DNA from: Collybiopsis luxurians FD-317 M1 | Taxonomy: Eukaryota; Basidiomycota; Agaricomycetes; Agaricales; Omphalotaceae | Direction of reading: 5' to 3' | Assembly (NCBI GenBank): GCA_000827265.1 | Contig: KN834750.1 | Location: 822,569 to 842,292, forward strand | DNA length: 19,724 bases | Shown: one piece after another, positions 1 to 9,000 of the stretch | Position numbering within the stretch: position 1 is the first letter of the stretch | How the letters are laid out: the number at the start of each line of letters is the position of its first letter | Translations under genes and position numbers: made by a program | The notes under the pieces: model-generated | The model's input: only the letters and a program-made list of their open reading frames with translations | Database searches by the model: none | What the model was told of the DNA's origin: nothing

Positions 1-474
1 TGGCTCCGCCACATATTTCGATGCAATCTCATTTAACAGAGTTCTTATTACATCTGCACAGTTCTGTACACAGTTTAGAACCTCTCAAAGCGTTCTTGAT
101 TGTCAGATCTCAGATATTTAGGCTCTAAGTGCGCAGATTGGTCGCATTTCAGTAGTTTTTAATGCTGATTTCTTTTTAGATTAGTTTAACCGCTTTCTGC
201 GCACTTTTTTCGTCACCCTCCCTCCCATCCCAGTTCACAGATCTTTGCTACAATTGCTGCTTCTCCTTTATGTCTATTCTGATTCTAACCTGTTCATAGC
301 TCAATTGCTTAATGTACACTAGTAGTACATAGTCTGTCTTGTGTGTTCCTATTCCTACCTACCCTGTACCATTAGTGTAGCACTTCCACGAGCCTGCAAT
401 TCGAATTTGGGCATTGTGCCCAGTTTTGGCCTAACCTGCACTAGTCTGAGTGATGAAAGCAGAGGTGGCACATA
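1..474 (+). repeat. Repeat A, copy 1 (left end outside window)
   Basis: This stretch aligns base for base, with scattered transitions, to 5850-6316 and, from about base 131 on, to 1405-1749. The three copies share the same right end (GAGCAGAGG or GAAAGCAGAGG), followed by unrelated sequence each time. That fixed end marks it as a mobile-element terminus and not a gene. This copy keeps more CpG than the others, for example GCGCAGATTGGTCGCATT where copy 3 has GCACAGATTGGTCACATT. It is therefore the least decayed or youngest copy in the window. Short open frames inside are shared only because the DNA is shared. I see no protein motif in them. Its right edge abuts KDZ transposase coding sequence at 475. 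Confidence 0.8.
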
Positions 475-1404
475 ATGTCATATGAGAGTAGGAGAAATAG
501 AAGGATGTGAATATGGTGCAACATGGAGGCAAAGATATAATCAATGTTTATATAGCTACGTTTAACTTTAGCCATTGGGATAAAGTAAATCTAACAGAAT
601 ACTCACTGTTCACCTTTCTGTAAGTCTCCAACTCCATTTGGCAGAACAAGTTTGTAACAGCCACATGAATACATCCCAACACCTGTTGCACTGTATCCCT
701 TAGAGTACTTTGTATTTGCATAGTCTAATGCTGCTAACCCAGTGCAGGTACATATTTGCATACAACATAAGATGCATAGCCTTGATATGATTTGTAGTAA
801 AACCTACCTCATTCTGGTCCTTCATCTCTTCACAGTAGTCTCAGTAAGACTTGGACTCAATAAAATAACTTCCCCCATCATACATTGCTGGATCAGTAGT
901 CCATGTCCCAGCCTCTCTTTGTTTCAAATGGAAGCAGGTATCAATAGCAATGAAAATCATATAAAGAAACCTATTATCAGTAATGAAACTAACATTCTGA
1001 TGAAAAGTTAACTTGCCAGTTCTCTGTCAGAGTTGAAGTTCCCATCCTTCAGGTAAATTGACACCTGGCAAAGGGCAAGCAATACATTTGACAGTGAGCT
1101 CACCTGGTAGAGTATCTGCTACTTTCTGAATGCTGTCATTCCCTCTTCCTGCCCTCTTGAGTTCCTTCAAATGTCTCCATTGCTGTACCATTTGCAGAAA
1201 TGAATGGTAATGTGATTTGAAGGATTCACCTTGGTGGGAGGTACAAAGAGGCTAATATGAGATTAGAAGTGAATAAATAAGAAATTCTGAGTACGCACTG
1301 TGAAGTGTTTGCCACCAATATTATCTGTTAGCTTCTCCAGACTTGTAGAGAAGTTGTAGGCAGTAATCTTTCCTCAATGCAAAAGCATGTGAAAAGTTTC
1401 AAGG
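475..1404 (-). pseudogene. KDZ-type (Kyakuja-Dileera-Zisupton) transposase fragment, intron-containing
   Basis: Read on the minus strand, conceptual splicing gives a chain of KDZ hallmarks. In order these are AYNFSTSLEKLTDN (exon 1299-1404), WRHLKELKRAGRG and CIACPLPGVNLPEGWE (exon from 1251 down), IAIDTCFHLKQ carrying the expected catalytic-type Asp, TGLAALDYANTKYSKGY, LPNGVGDLQKGE, then after another intron YINIDYIF and SYDIMC. Introns are plausible at 1252-1298 (47 nt, GTGCGT..TTAG) and 556-606 (51 nt, GTGAGT..GTAG). Others near 970-1010 and 740-800 are degraded. In-frame TGA codons at 1027-1029, 841-843 and 1374-1376 break it, the first two at likely arginine positions. Both ends are cut, at 475 and 1404, by repeat A copies, so the N-terminal zinc-binding region and the C-terminus are missing. 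The protein would catalyse cut-and-paste transposition. This remnant cannot. Confidence 0.8.
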
Positions 1405-1749
1405 GCGCAGATTGGTTGCATTTCAGTAGTTTTTAATGCTGATTTCTTTTTAGATTAGTTTAACTGCTTTCTGCGCACTTTTTTTGTCACCCTCCCTCCC
1501 ATCCCAGTTCACAGATCTTTGCTACAATTGCTGCTTCTCCTTTATGTCTATTCTGATTCTAACTTGCTCATAACCAATCATAGCTCAATTGCTTAATGTA
1601 CACAAGTAGTACATAGTCTGTCTTGTGTGTTCCTATTCCTACCTACCCTGTACCATTAGTGTAGCACTTCTACGAGCCTGCAATTCAATTTCAGGCATTG
1701 TGCCCAGTTTTGGCCTAACCTACACTAGTCTGAGTGATGAGAGCAGAGG
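1405..1749 (+). repeat. Repeat A, copy 2 (5'-truncated)
   Basis: It begins abruptly at GCGCAGATTGG, corresponding to base 131 of copy 1 and base 5970 of copy 3, and runs to the common end GAGCAGAGG. The left edge abuts the KDZ fragment and the right edge abuts the copia integrase frame at 1750. Differences from copy 1 are largely CpG transitions (TCGCATT to TTGCATT, ACCGC to ACTGC). An 82-codon open frame lies across the right end and runs into the copia sequence. Its first part is repeated in copy 3 and I do not consider it a gene. Confidence 0.8.
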
Positions 1750-3994
1750 CAGACTGAACTTGTTCATGTTTGGAATCGATGTCCTACATCAGCTGTTCCT
1801 GACTCAACTCCGTATGAGCGCTGGTATAATGAGAAACCAAAAGTTGATCATTTGCAGGTCTGGGGATGTGTAGCTTATGTTCATGTGCAAAAGGATAAAC
1901 GGAAAGCTCTGGGATGGCATATGGAGAAATGTATCTTTATTGGATATCCTGAAGGAATGAAGGCTTGAAAATTCTGGAATCCTGTTACAAAGAAAGTGGT
2001 GATCAGTGAAAGAGCTGATTTTGATGAGCGTTACATGTACAAGTCCACCACCAAAGACAAATGTCCCACCTGTACAATCTCCGCCACAGATGCAAGATAA
2101 AACCCCACAGTATTTTAATCCTCCTTGTGTTGAAAGTCCTGAAAATAAACTTGTTACACCCCCGATTGCTAACCCTCTTCCTCAGAGGGAAAGTATTGAT
2201 GATGCAAATAATGACCCAGGTCAAGTACCACCAGTTGTTCCAGAGGATGGTCCAGCAAATGAACATCCTATTGCTCTGAAAAAACCAGCTAGAGCTTGTA
2301 AGCCACCTGGTGAGTATTGGAAGGTACAGCCTGCACCTGAACCTGCACCTGCTCCGGCCCCTAGACTAGCTGTTCCCCCTGCTAATCCTAATCCTAACCC
2401 TAATCCTGAGCAATCAGATTCAGATTTATCAAGTGATAATACTGAGAGCAATGATGGTGAATATGGACATGTTGTTAATTGTCTTGCAGAGCCTCAGAGC
2501 TTTAAAGAGGCATTGAATAGTCCTGAAGCAGATCAATGGGAACAAGCAATGACAGAGGAAATCACTGCACATCTTACTAATGGCACTTGGGAGATTGTGG
2601 ATTTACCTCCAGGACAGGTGGCAATTGGATCAGGGTGGATATACAAACTCAAACATAAGGTTGATGGAACTGTTGAACACTTCAAGGCTCAACTTGTTGC
2701 ACAAGGGTTTATGCGGTGGTCAACTTTTATCTTTGGCCGCTATTGATAATTTAGAGTTGCATTCAGTAGATATCTCACATGCATTTATAAATAGTGATAT
2801 TGATACAGAGATTCGCCACTTACAACCAGAGGGATTCAGGCAAGGGGGACCAGAAAAAGTATGCAGATTGAACAAGTCCCTTTATGGGTTAAAGCAGTTG
2901 CCCCATCTTTGGAGTGAAAAATTAGCAAGTGTGTTTGTTGAAATGGGTTTCAAATGACTTGCTTCTGATCCATGTGTTTATTTATATGAATGCAATGGCC
3001 TTAAAGTGATTGTTCCAGTGTGGGTTGATGATATCACTCTTGCCTTAAAAGATGTTGGTGCAATAGACCATTTTGTAACCAAATTGAAGAAGCATCTGAA
3101 GTTGCGGGACTTGGGCAACACTGAATTTTTATTAAGCATTGGAATCACCAGAGACCAGAGTACATGAAAGTTATGGCTTAATTCCAAGCAGTATATACTC
3201 CGAAAACTTGAAGAGTTTGATATGACTGACTGCAAACCAGTTGGAACGCCAATGACTCCTGGACAGACTCTATCTAAAGCTGACAGTCCCAAAACACCAG
3301 CAGAAAAGGAAGAGATGATGGATATCCCCTATATGAATGCTGTTGGATCCTTGGTGTTTCTGGCCCTGTTAACACATCCTGATATTGCTTATGCCACTAG
3401 TGTATTGGCACAGTTTAGCTCTAATCCTGGAATGCATCATTGGACAGCTGTAAAGCATGTGTTTTGGTATTTAAAAGGGACAATTTGCAATTGGAATATG
3501 GGCCAGATCCTGATAACAACAACTTGATCACTGTTCTGTGTGATGCAGATCATGGTGGCAACAAGGACAATGATAGATCCACTACTGGGTACATGATTAA
3601 GGTTGGATCAGGAATTGTCAGCTGGTGCAGTAAACTACAGCCCATAGTGACATTGTCTACTACAGAAGCAGAATTTATTGCTGCTAATGTGACTGGCAAA
3701 GAGATCTGTGCTATACAGACTCTATTAATGGAATTAGGTTATTTGGTGAAGTCTTCCTCAGATATGTGGGTTGATAATCAGTCTGCTATTCAGGTTGCAA
3801 AGAATCCTGAACACCTTGGTAGAATGAAGCATCTTGATCTAAACTACTACTGGCTGTGAGATCAAGTAGCACACTGAGTATTGATGCCTAGATACCTGCC
3901 AACAGAAGACAATGCAGCTGACATGCTCACAAAGGCCCTTGTAATGCCAAAGGTGGAAAAGTTCTGACAGATGATGGGATTGGTGAAGAAGTAA
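1750..3994 (+). pseudogene. Ty1/copia retrotransposon pol remnant (integrase end, RT, RNase H)
   Basis: The relic starts inside the integrase C-terminal part (WNRCPTSAV, LQVWGCVAYVHV, about 1750-2040). A frameshift near 2040 leads into a Pro-rich linker (PAPEPAPAPAPR, PNPNPNPNP), then reverse transcriptase (GSGWIYKLKHKVDG at about 2630; HSVDISHAFINSD and KSLYGLKQ at about 2760-2900; VWVDDI, the YVDD-like box, near 3025). RNase H follows ([26 protein letters not shown]) and the terminal DNAADMLTKAL, ending with TAA at 3992-3994. Defects are a deletion of about 17 codons after LVAQGF that also shifts frame (near 2710), in-frame TGA at 2955, 3165, 3857, 3875 and 3965, and a 4-nt deletion near 3485, judged against 19120-19724. 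Gag, protease and most of integrase are absent, with repeat A copy 2 in their place. It is inactive. The 3' LTR follows at 4148. Confidence 0.93.
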
Positions 3995-4147
3995 TGACCC
4001 CCCATGATATTGAGGAATTGAAAGAAGTGTATCACCAGGGGGCTGTGTTGGTTTTAGTGACTACACTTCCTTCTGTAGAGAGATGGTGAACAGAAGCATT
4101 GGATGGAGGGATGTGTGGGATTGAAGAAGTGTTTCATCAGGGGGCTG
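3995..4147 (+). promoter_or_regulatory. Duplicated polypurine tract / 3' UTR of the copia element
   Basis: Two near-identical segments about 102 bp apart, AGAAGTGTATCACCAGGGGG (4023-4042) and AGAAGTGTTTCATCAGGGGG (4125-4144), are each followed by CTGTGTT. The second lies immediately before the LTR start (TGTTAAAAG at 4148) and is the likely plus-strand primer (polypurine tract). The first is followed by TGTTGGTTTTAGTGACTACACTTCC, which resembles a degenerate LTR head. The same doublet occurs in the other copia element on the minus strand (18963-19100), so the duplication belongs to the family. Confidence 0.65.
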
Positions 4148-4498
4148 TGTTAAAAGAAGTGCTGAAACACTTCTAAGGACCTGTACAATGTGTATATGTA
4201 GTATAGACAAAAGTAGAATAGTTTTGGTAGTTGGACTTTGGAGATGGGGAAAAGTTTATGTCATTGGAATATTTTGGCAGGGCACAAAAATGTGGACACC
4301 TGTTTTCATGCCTCATGCATTTGCATGCAAATAGGACCAAACAGACCCCTAATCCTTATATGTCTAGAGAGAGTCTAGTAGAATACTCAATTTGTTGACA
4401 CTATGAGTTACAAACAATCTATTATACAAGTTATTATTACCAAACCAAAACTTGTTGTGATCTCAATCATTGCTGCTTTAGTTGCCTGATCTTCAACA
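4148..4498 (+). repeat. Copia LTR L1 (3' LTR, 351 bp)
   Basis: It begins TGTTAAAAGAAGTGCTG and ends CTTCAACA, with the polypurine tract directly upstream and the rest of pol before it. It aligns along its length to the minus-strand LTRs at 9065-9416, 9944-10303 and 18611-18962 and to the + fragment at 18403-18610. An 18-nt hairpin near the head (4156-4173, GAAGTG..CACTTC) and a perfect 14-bp palindrome ATTTGCATGCAAAT (4319-4332) are visible. The five bases after it, GCTAT (4499-4503), should be the target-site duplicate of the missing 5' end. It lies within the minus-strand gag-like ORF. Confidence 0.9.
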
Positions 4499-5265
4499 GC
4501 TATGTCCTCGAGCTCAGTCACATAGTTGTCCATTCTCTGATTACACTCTTCCTTCTATTCAGCATCATAGAAAGGCCAAAAGCCCTCGTGTAGTGAGCGC
4601 ATAACTGAATGCACAAATGGTTGATTAGGATGAGAGGAGAGAAGGAGCTCTAAGCGGTCCACATTAAATGGAGTTTCAACTTTTATATACTGAGACATAG
4701 ACTGGAGAGTGGACTGAATGTGAGGATCATTGAGCAGAGTGTCCGGAGGTGAAGGGAGTGGAGGAGCAGTGTATGTAGACAAGATACTAGGTGGTACAAC
4801 AGAGGATGAAGTGCTAGAAGAGGAGTACATGTAGCCACAATGAAATTTGGCTATAGAGTCAATCTGTGTGTCTGCAGTGCACTTAGATCCTGCAAATGAC
4901 AGAGCACAAGGATCTAGCTGTAAGCTTTGCTCTGCAGGCTTCGACATTAATGGCTCTGTGACCTTCACCACACTTGCTGCAAACACCATGCTTCCTGTTA
5001 TTCCTGTAAGGATCGCTTGGACAGCGGTTCTTATTCCACAGAATGCATGGGATAGCCTGCTGCTTAGATGATGTAGAAACTGAGCTGGAAGCTGAGTACT
5101 TCCTTGAGAAAAGCTTCATGGAAGGAGGAACTGTCTGCCAAGTCAATTGGAGTTCAACATGAAGATGAGCTTTGTGCGTGTTTCTGGAGGCCTCTGCATA
5201 CAACAGATACCCAGTAGACCAAATGCACAACTCATCCTCATAGGTACATGAGTTCATTTGGTCTA
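4499..5265 (-). pseudogene. Gag-like retroelement ORF, C-terminal part with Cys/His motif
   Basis: On the minus strand this encodes YEDELCIWSTGYLLYAEASR, then MKLFSRKYS and a knuckle-like motif CILWNKNRC..HGVCSKCGEGH..EAC (5257-4883). A frameshift near 4900 leads to a Ser/Pro-rich stretch and HPNQPFVHSVMRSLHEGFWPF (about 4560-4620). A TAG follows at a probable Trp codon, then NYVTELEDIA up to the LTR junction at 4498. The last block resembles the segment just upstream of reverse transcriptase in tyrosine-recombinase (DIRS-like) or related fungal retroelements. That assignment is from memory and weak. One expected Cys of the knuckle appears as Tyr (DPY). The N-terminal part of the same ORF is at 6317-6917, separated by repeat A copy 3. 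Any RT/recombinase part would lie left of the copia insertion and is not in the window. Confidence 0.6.
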
Positions 5266-5267
5266 CT
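5213..5267. repeat. Perfect-stem palindrome at the ORF / repeat A junction
   Basis: The left arm AGTAGACCAAATG (5213-5225) plus AACTCAT (5229-5235) pairs with ATGAGTT (5248-5254) plus CATTTGGTCTACT (5255-5267). That is 20 paired bases with a 3-nt bulge and a 12-nt loop. The left arm is coding sequence of the gag-like ORF (IWST on the minus strand). The right arm is its inverted copy and directly abuts the left end of repeat A copy 3 at 5266. Confidence 0.85.
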
Positions 5268-6316
5268 CCGCTCTCAGTTCTCTCACATCAGTGCCCATGT
5301 GGTACTTACTGATAGAGGACATTGTCCCCTTCATACTTTGCCTATACACTTCCTAGTACAACACTCGTATGCAGTGTGTAGCCCAAGTTTAAATTTTTTG
5401 TTCTCAACTTGCCGAGTTATGAACTAAAATTTTCATATGTGCTATACTCAATAACAGTGAAGTGTATGGACTATTCGTGTGTGTCAGAGGTTTGCCACCA
5501 TGTATACTTAATCGTGATACCACACAGTCTGTATAGCATCAGCTGTTCTCGCACAGTGAACACTTTTATGTTACATCTGCCGCGGAGTTTTCAGGACATT
5601 CAGCTAGCTTTAGTGTTCTATGCTATTCTAGCTTTATTACTTTGAGTCAGGCAGGTTATTGCTACTTGGGATGTCATTCTTACTGCAGTGCCGGAGTTCC
5701 GAGCAGAGGCTGCGATGAGAAGGTCAATGACATCACTTGTAGCAGTAGCCTTTCTCACCCTAACTCCCATCACTTCGAGTTTTGTACATCCTTTACATCT
5801 GCACAGTCCCACTACCTTGCACACAGTTGGTCTCAGATACAAGGGATCTGGTATGCTCTGCCACATATTTTGATCCAATCTCACTTAACAGAGTTCTTAT
5901 CACATCTGCACAGTACAGAGCCTTTCAAAGCATTCTTGATTGTTAGATCTCAGATATTTAGGCTCTAAGTGCACAGATTGGTCACATTTCAGTAGTTTTT
6001 AATGCTGATTCCTTTTTAGATTAGTTTAACTGCTTTCTGCGCACTTTTTTTGTCACCCTCCCTCCCATCCCAGTTCACAGATCTTTGCTACAATTGCTGC
6101 TTCTCCTTTATGTCTAATCTCAGTCTAACCTGTTCATAACCAATCATAGCTCAATTGCTTAATGTACACTAGTAGTACATAGTCTGTCTTGTGTGTGTTC
6201 CTATTCCTACCTACCCTGTACCATTAGTGTAGCACTTCCACAAGCCTACAATTCGATTTCAGGCATTGTGCCTAGTTTTGGCCTAACCTGCACTAGTTTG
6301 AGTGATGAGAGCAGAG
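5266..6316 (+). mobile_element. Repeat A, copy 3 (complete, about 1051 bp, short terminal inverted repeats)
   Basis: This is the only copy with both ends in the window. The left end CTCCGCTCTCA (5266-5276) and the inverted right end CTCTGCTCTCA (6316-6306) match at 10 of 11 bases, with the mismatch at a CpG. It interrupts the gag-like ORF: the N-terminal part ends at AANP just right of it, and the C-terminal part resumes just left of it. I could not find a clear target-site duplication (TTTGGTCTA left, GATTAGCAG right). Bases from about 5745 to 6045, and more weakly to about 6105, match the leader of the gag-like ORF (6918-7277, minus). So this element looks like an internally deleted, non-autonomous derivative of the gag-bearing element. 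No coding motif is seen inside. Confidence 0.6.
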
Positions 6317-6917
6317 GATTAGCAGCCAAGTTGTGCATCTCTTTATCCATGCGGATAGCAACAGTAGGATTGGAAGAGGTGCAGAAATATATAGTGGTAT
6401 GAGTCTGGTATGCAAGTAGCTCATTTCTGTGATGAGGATACATAAGAAGGACAGGTGCCACCCATGCTTGAAAGACTCGGAACCATTGTGCTTCAGTAGT
6501 AAGAGGTAAGCGCCAAATTTCAGACTCTTTCCACACAAGCCTGTACTCTGACCCAAAATCTCACTGAATTTGGAGTATTTTGTCAATGTAGTCTTTTGCA
6601 ACAGTGGCATCTGAGGTAGAATGCTTGATAGCACAAAATGCATCCATGACAGTAATCTCTGATCTCCTATACTGCTCCACAACCTGTTCCATCTCCTCTG
6701 CAGCAGAGCGGACTTGCTCTTGTGTGTCAGAGCAAGGTAAGCTGGATATGCAGCAGAAAAGTGGCACTTTAAGTGCAGCAGATGCTTTGGAATGAGCAGG
6801 CTGCTTTCCTTGTGCTTTAGCAGATAGGGATGATTTAGGTGGAGAGGATGAGACAGTGTGTGGGGCAAGAGCATCAAGTTCATCATCGGATTCTATTCTA
6901 ATGAGCTTGGGAGCCAT
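6317..6917 (-). pseudogene. Gag-like retroelement ORF, N-terminal part
   Basis: ATG at 6917-6915 begins MAPKLIRIESDDELDAL. A Ser/Ala/Lys-rich linker follows (SSPPKSSLSAKAQGKQ), then a helical block (QEQVRSAAEEMEQVVEQYRR, DYIDKILQIQ). A single in-frame TGA (6563-6561) sits where Arg fits (QIQ-stop-DFGSEYRLVWKE). The same frame then continues with EIWRLPLTTEAQWFRVFQAW, MYPHHRNELLAYQ and VAIRMDKEMHNLAANP. Repeat A copy 3 interrupts at that point, so the frame is open for 200 codons apart from one stop. The acidic start, basic linker and tryptophan-rich middle suit a retroelement Gag or structural protein. The C-terminal half with a Cys/His motif is at 4499-5265. I recognise the style from Agaricomycete genomes but cannot give a family name with certainty. 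Confidence 0.6.
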
Positions 6918-7277
6918 ATACACAATTTGAGATAAAGATATGCAAGGTAGGAGCAGGGAGATTGATGAAAAAAGTGCGCAGAAAATGGTTAAACTAATTT
7001 AAACAGGAATCAGCATTAAAAACTATTGAAATGTGACCAATCTGTGTACTTAGAGCCTAAATATCTGAGATCTGACAATCAAGAATACTTTGAGAGGCTC
7101 TAAACTGTGTACAGAACTGTGCAGATGTGATAAGAACTCTGTTAAGTAAGATTGGATCGAAATATGTGGCAGAGCCATACCAGATCTCTTGTATCTGAGA
7201 CCAACTGTATGCAAGGTAGTGGGACTGTGCAAATGTAAAGGATGTACAAAACTCGAAATGGTGGAAGTTAGGGTGAG
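6918..7277 (-). promoter_or_regulatory. Leader of the gag-like ORF = repeat A copy 4 (partial, inverted)
   Basis: On the minus strand the sequence from 7277 to about 6955 matches repeat A (copy 3 about 5745-6042, copy 1 to base 212). It shares the stretch reading TCAGATCTCAGATATTTAGG and ends with GCGCACTTTTTT. It then runs through a loosely similar pyrimidine-rich stretch to the ATG at 6917. It presumably holds the promoter and 5' UTR of the gag-bearing element. The outer 480 bases of repeat A are missing, and the left flank of this leader abuts copia pol sequence at 7278. With copy 3 it makes a large inverted repeat around 6317-6917. Confidence 0.65.
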
Positions 7278-7876
7278 AATCCCTTTATGAGTTAAAGCAG
7301 TTGCCCCATCTTTGGAGTGAGAAATTAGCAAGTGTGTTTGTTGAAATGGGTTTCAAACTACTTGCTTCTGATTCATGTGTTTATCTATATGAACACAATG
7401 GCCTTAAAGTGATTGTTCCAATATGGGTTGATGATATCACTCTTGCCTCAAAAGATGCTGGTGCAATAGACCATTTTGTTGACAAATTGAAGAAGCATCT
7501 AAAGCTGCAGAACTTGGGCAACACTGAATTTTTGTTAAGCATTGGAATCACCAGGGACAGGAGTACATGAAATTTATGGCTTAATTCCAAGCAGTATATA
7601 CTCCAAAAACTTGAAGAGTTTGATATGACTGATTGCAAACCAGTTGGAATGCCAATGACTCTTGGACATATCCTATCCAAAGCTGACAGTCCCAAAACAC
7701 CAGCAGAAAAGGAAGAACTGATGGATATCCCTTATATGAATGTTATTAAATCCTTGTTGTTTCTGGCCCTATTAACACATCCTGATATTGCTTATGTCAC
7801 TAGTGTATTGGCCCAGTTCAGCTCTAATCCTGGAATGCATCATTGAATAGCTGTAAAGCATGTGTTTTGATATTTA
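7278..7876 (+). pseudogene. Copia pol fragment 2 (RT palm/thumb to start of RNase H)
   Basis: It is collinear with 2874-3473 of the first pol copy: SLYELKQLPHLWSEKLASVF, IWVDDITLASKDAGA (the YVDD-like box), LGNTEFLLSIGITRDRST, then TGA at 7568-7570, then FDMTDCKPVG, SPKTPAEKEELMDIPYMN and LTHPDIAY. It stops at the equivalent of the WYLKG motif, where TGA has replaced the Trp codon. Both ends are truncated and no LTR is attached. The TGA after RST is at the same codon as in the first copy, where Arg is expected. It lacks the first copy's TGA at GFK-stop-LASD, so the two copies decayed partly independently. The right edge runs into a T-tract (7877-7885). Confidence 0.9.
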
Positions 7877-7914
7877 TTTTTTTTTAATGTCATAACTTTG
7901 TGCATTTTATTTAG

Positions 7915-8298
7915 TTTCAAGGTAAATTGAAATATCAATTCAAGTGGGAAGTTATCTTTGATTTTTCTGCAGACTTAGAGATTCAAAAGCTTAATAATGA
8001 TGATAATACTGAAAGTGACAATAATAATGAGATGATTGATTTTATCACTGTTGCAAATTCTAGTGCTGTCAAAAAAAGATTCAGTTTTAAATATACTCTA
8101 TTCAGTCAAGATCAAAAATCTGGTAGCAATGAATTTAACCAAAGTCAAATTGAACAGCAGCAATTTAATGAGGAAGATGGTAAGAAGAGCAATAAAGAAA
8201 ATAGTCAGGCCTACAATGACCCTCAAGTTTTTGCAAAATATTGCAAGTTTTTGCTGAAATCAGTTTTTGCCATTGCAAATTTTATTCAAGATATATAA
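7915..8298 (+). CDS. Orphan AT-rich ORF or exon, function unknown
   Basis: An open frame of about 128 codons follows a possible splice acceptor (TTTAG at 7910-7914) and ends with TAA at 8296-8298. There is no ATG near its beginning, so if real it is an internal or terminal exon. The predicted peptide is very Asn/Gln/Ser-rich in the middle (NNDDNTESDNNNEMIDF, SQIEQQQFNEEDGKK), with a more hydrophobic end (FAKYCKFLLKSVFAIANF). I recognise no domain. Composition is clearly more AT-rich than the transposon sequence on its left, and it starts just after a truncated copia fragment and a T-tract. An open frame of this size could also arise from low-complexity AT-rich DNA. Confidence 0.3.
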   Translation, partial: FQGKLKYQFKWEVIFDFSADLEIQKLNNDDNTESDNNNEMIDFITVANSSAVKKRFSFKYTLFSQDQKSGSNEFNQSQIEQQQFNEEDGKKSNKENSQAYNDPQVFAKYCKFLLKSVFAIANFIQDI

Positions 8299-9000
8299 TT
8301 ACCTTTAAGTCCACCATTACTTCAGAAAATAACAAAACTGATTTAAAAAATGTTGAATGACCTTCAACAAAAAAAGTTAAGCAGTTATCATAGATTTTTT
8401 TTCCTACTCAGATTTCTTATATTGATCACTTTATTTAATAAAGCAGTAAGTGATTTTAAAAGCAATGTTTCTACCTCTAGTTTGTCTTCTCTTCAATCTC
8501 AAGTCATTGATAAACTCAAATATACAAATTCTACTAGTACATTCAATAGAATAGATTAAAATTTCTTTTTTCTGTCATTTTAATTTTCTCATATTAAGTT
8601 TAACAGAATAATAGATTTTATGAGATTCTCCTGTGAGAGTTGTAACTAATTGAAGGAAGATATGTCTGCTATATGGTATAAGAAATATCAATAAAGTTTT
8701 GATATTAAAATACAAATTGAGAAAAAAAAATATACAGAATTCTATGCTTGATTATTTACAAATGAAATAATATCTATTGTCAATTGTTTCTATTGAGAAA
8801 ACAATGTGAATGGCACAAAAAGCTGCATTTGTTTATGATAGCTAAAATTGACACTCATGTCCAAACTTTGAACTGATCTTCTTGATGAATGCATCATATG
8901 TCCAAATTTAAATTTAAGTCAGTAAAATTATATAGTAAATTTGTCTAAATTTTAGTATTAGCATTTTTGACATGAAAAAAAAGTCTTTTTTGTTAGAACC
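8299..9000. other. AT-rich stretch without a supported gene
   Basis: I see no family motif here. A short + frame (8350-8559), with a Ser/Asn-rich tail resembling the composition of the ORF before it, contains possible splice signals (GTAAGT at 8446-8451). It could belong to the same decayed gene. CpG is almost absent. Confidence 0.4.

Noticed and set aside
1..474. Repeat A as a solo LTR
   Set aside because: The complete copy lacks TG..CA ends and a target-site duplication, and its ends are inverted instead. I kept it as a separate inverted-end element, with this uncertainty stated.
1625..1873. Open frame repeated in part at 6193-6402 as a conserved small gene
   Set aside because: The shared part lies wholly inside repeat A and ends with it. 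The similarity is that of the DNA repeat, with no codon-position bias or motif.
2385..2410. Telomere-like CCTAATCCTAACCCTAATCC run
   Set aside because: It is the codon-level repeat for PNPNPNPNP in the Pro-rich linker of copia pol, in frame with the flanking coding sequence.
2221..2451. Minus-strand Gly/Ala-rich frame opposite pol
   Set aside because: It is the antisense shadow of the Pro/Ala/Asn-rich linker of the copia frame.
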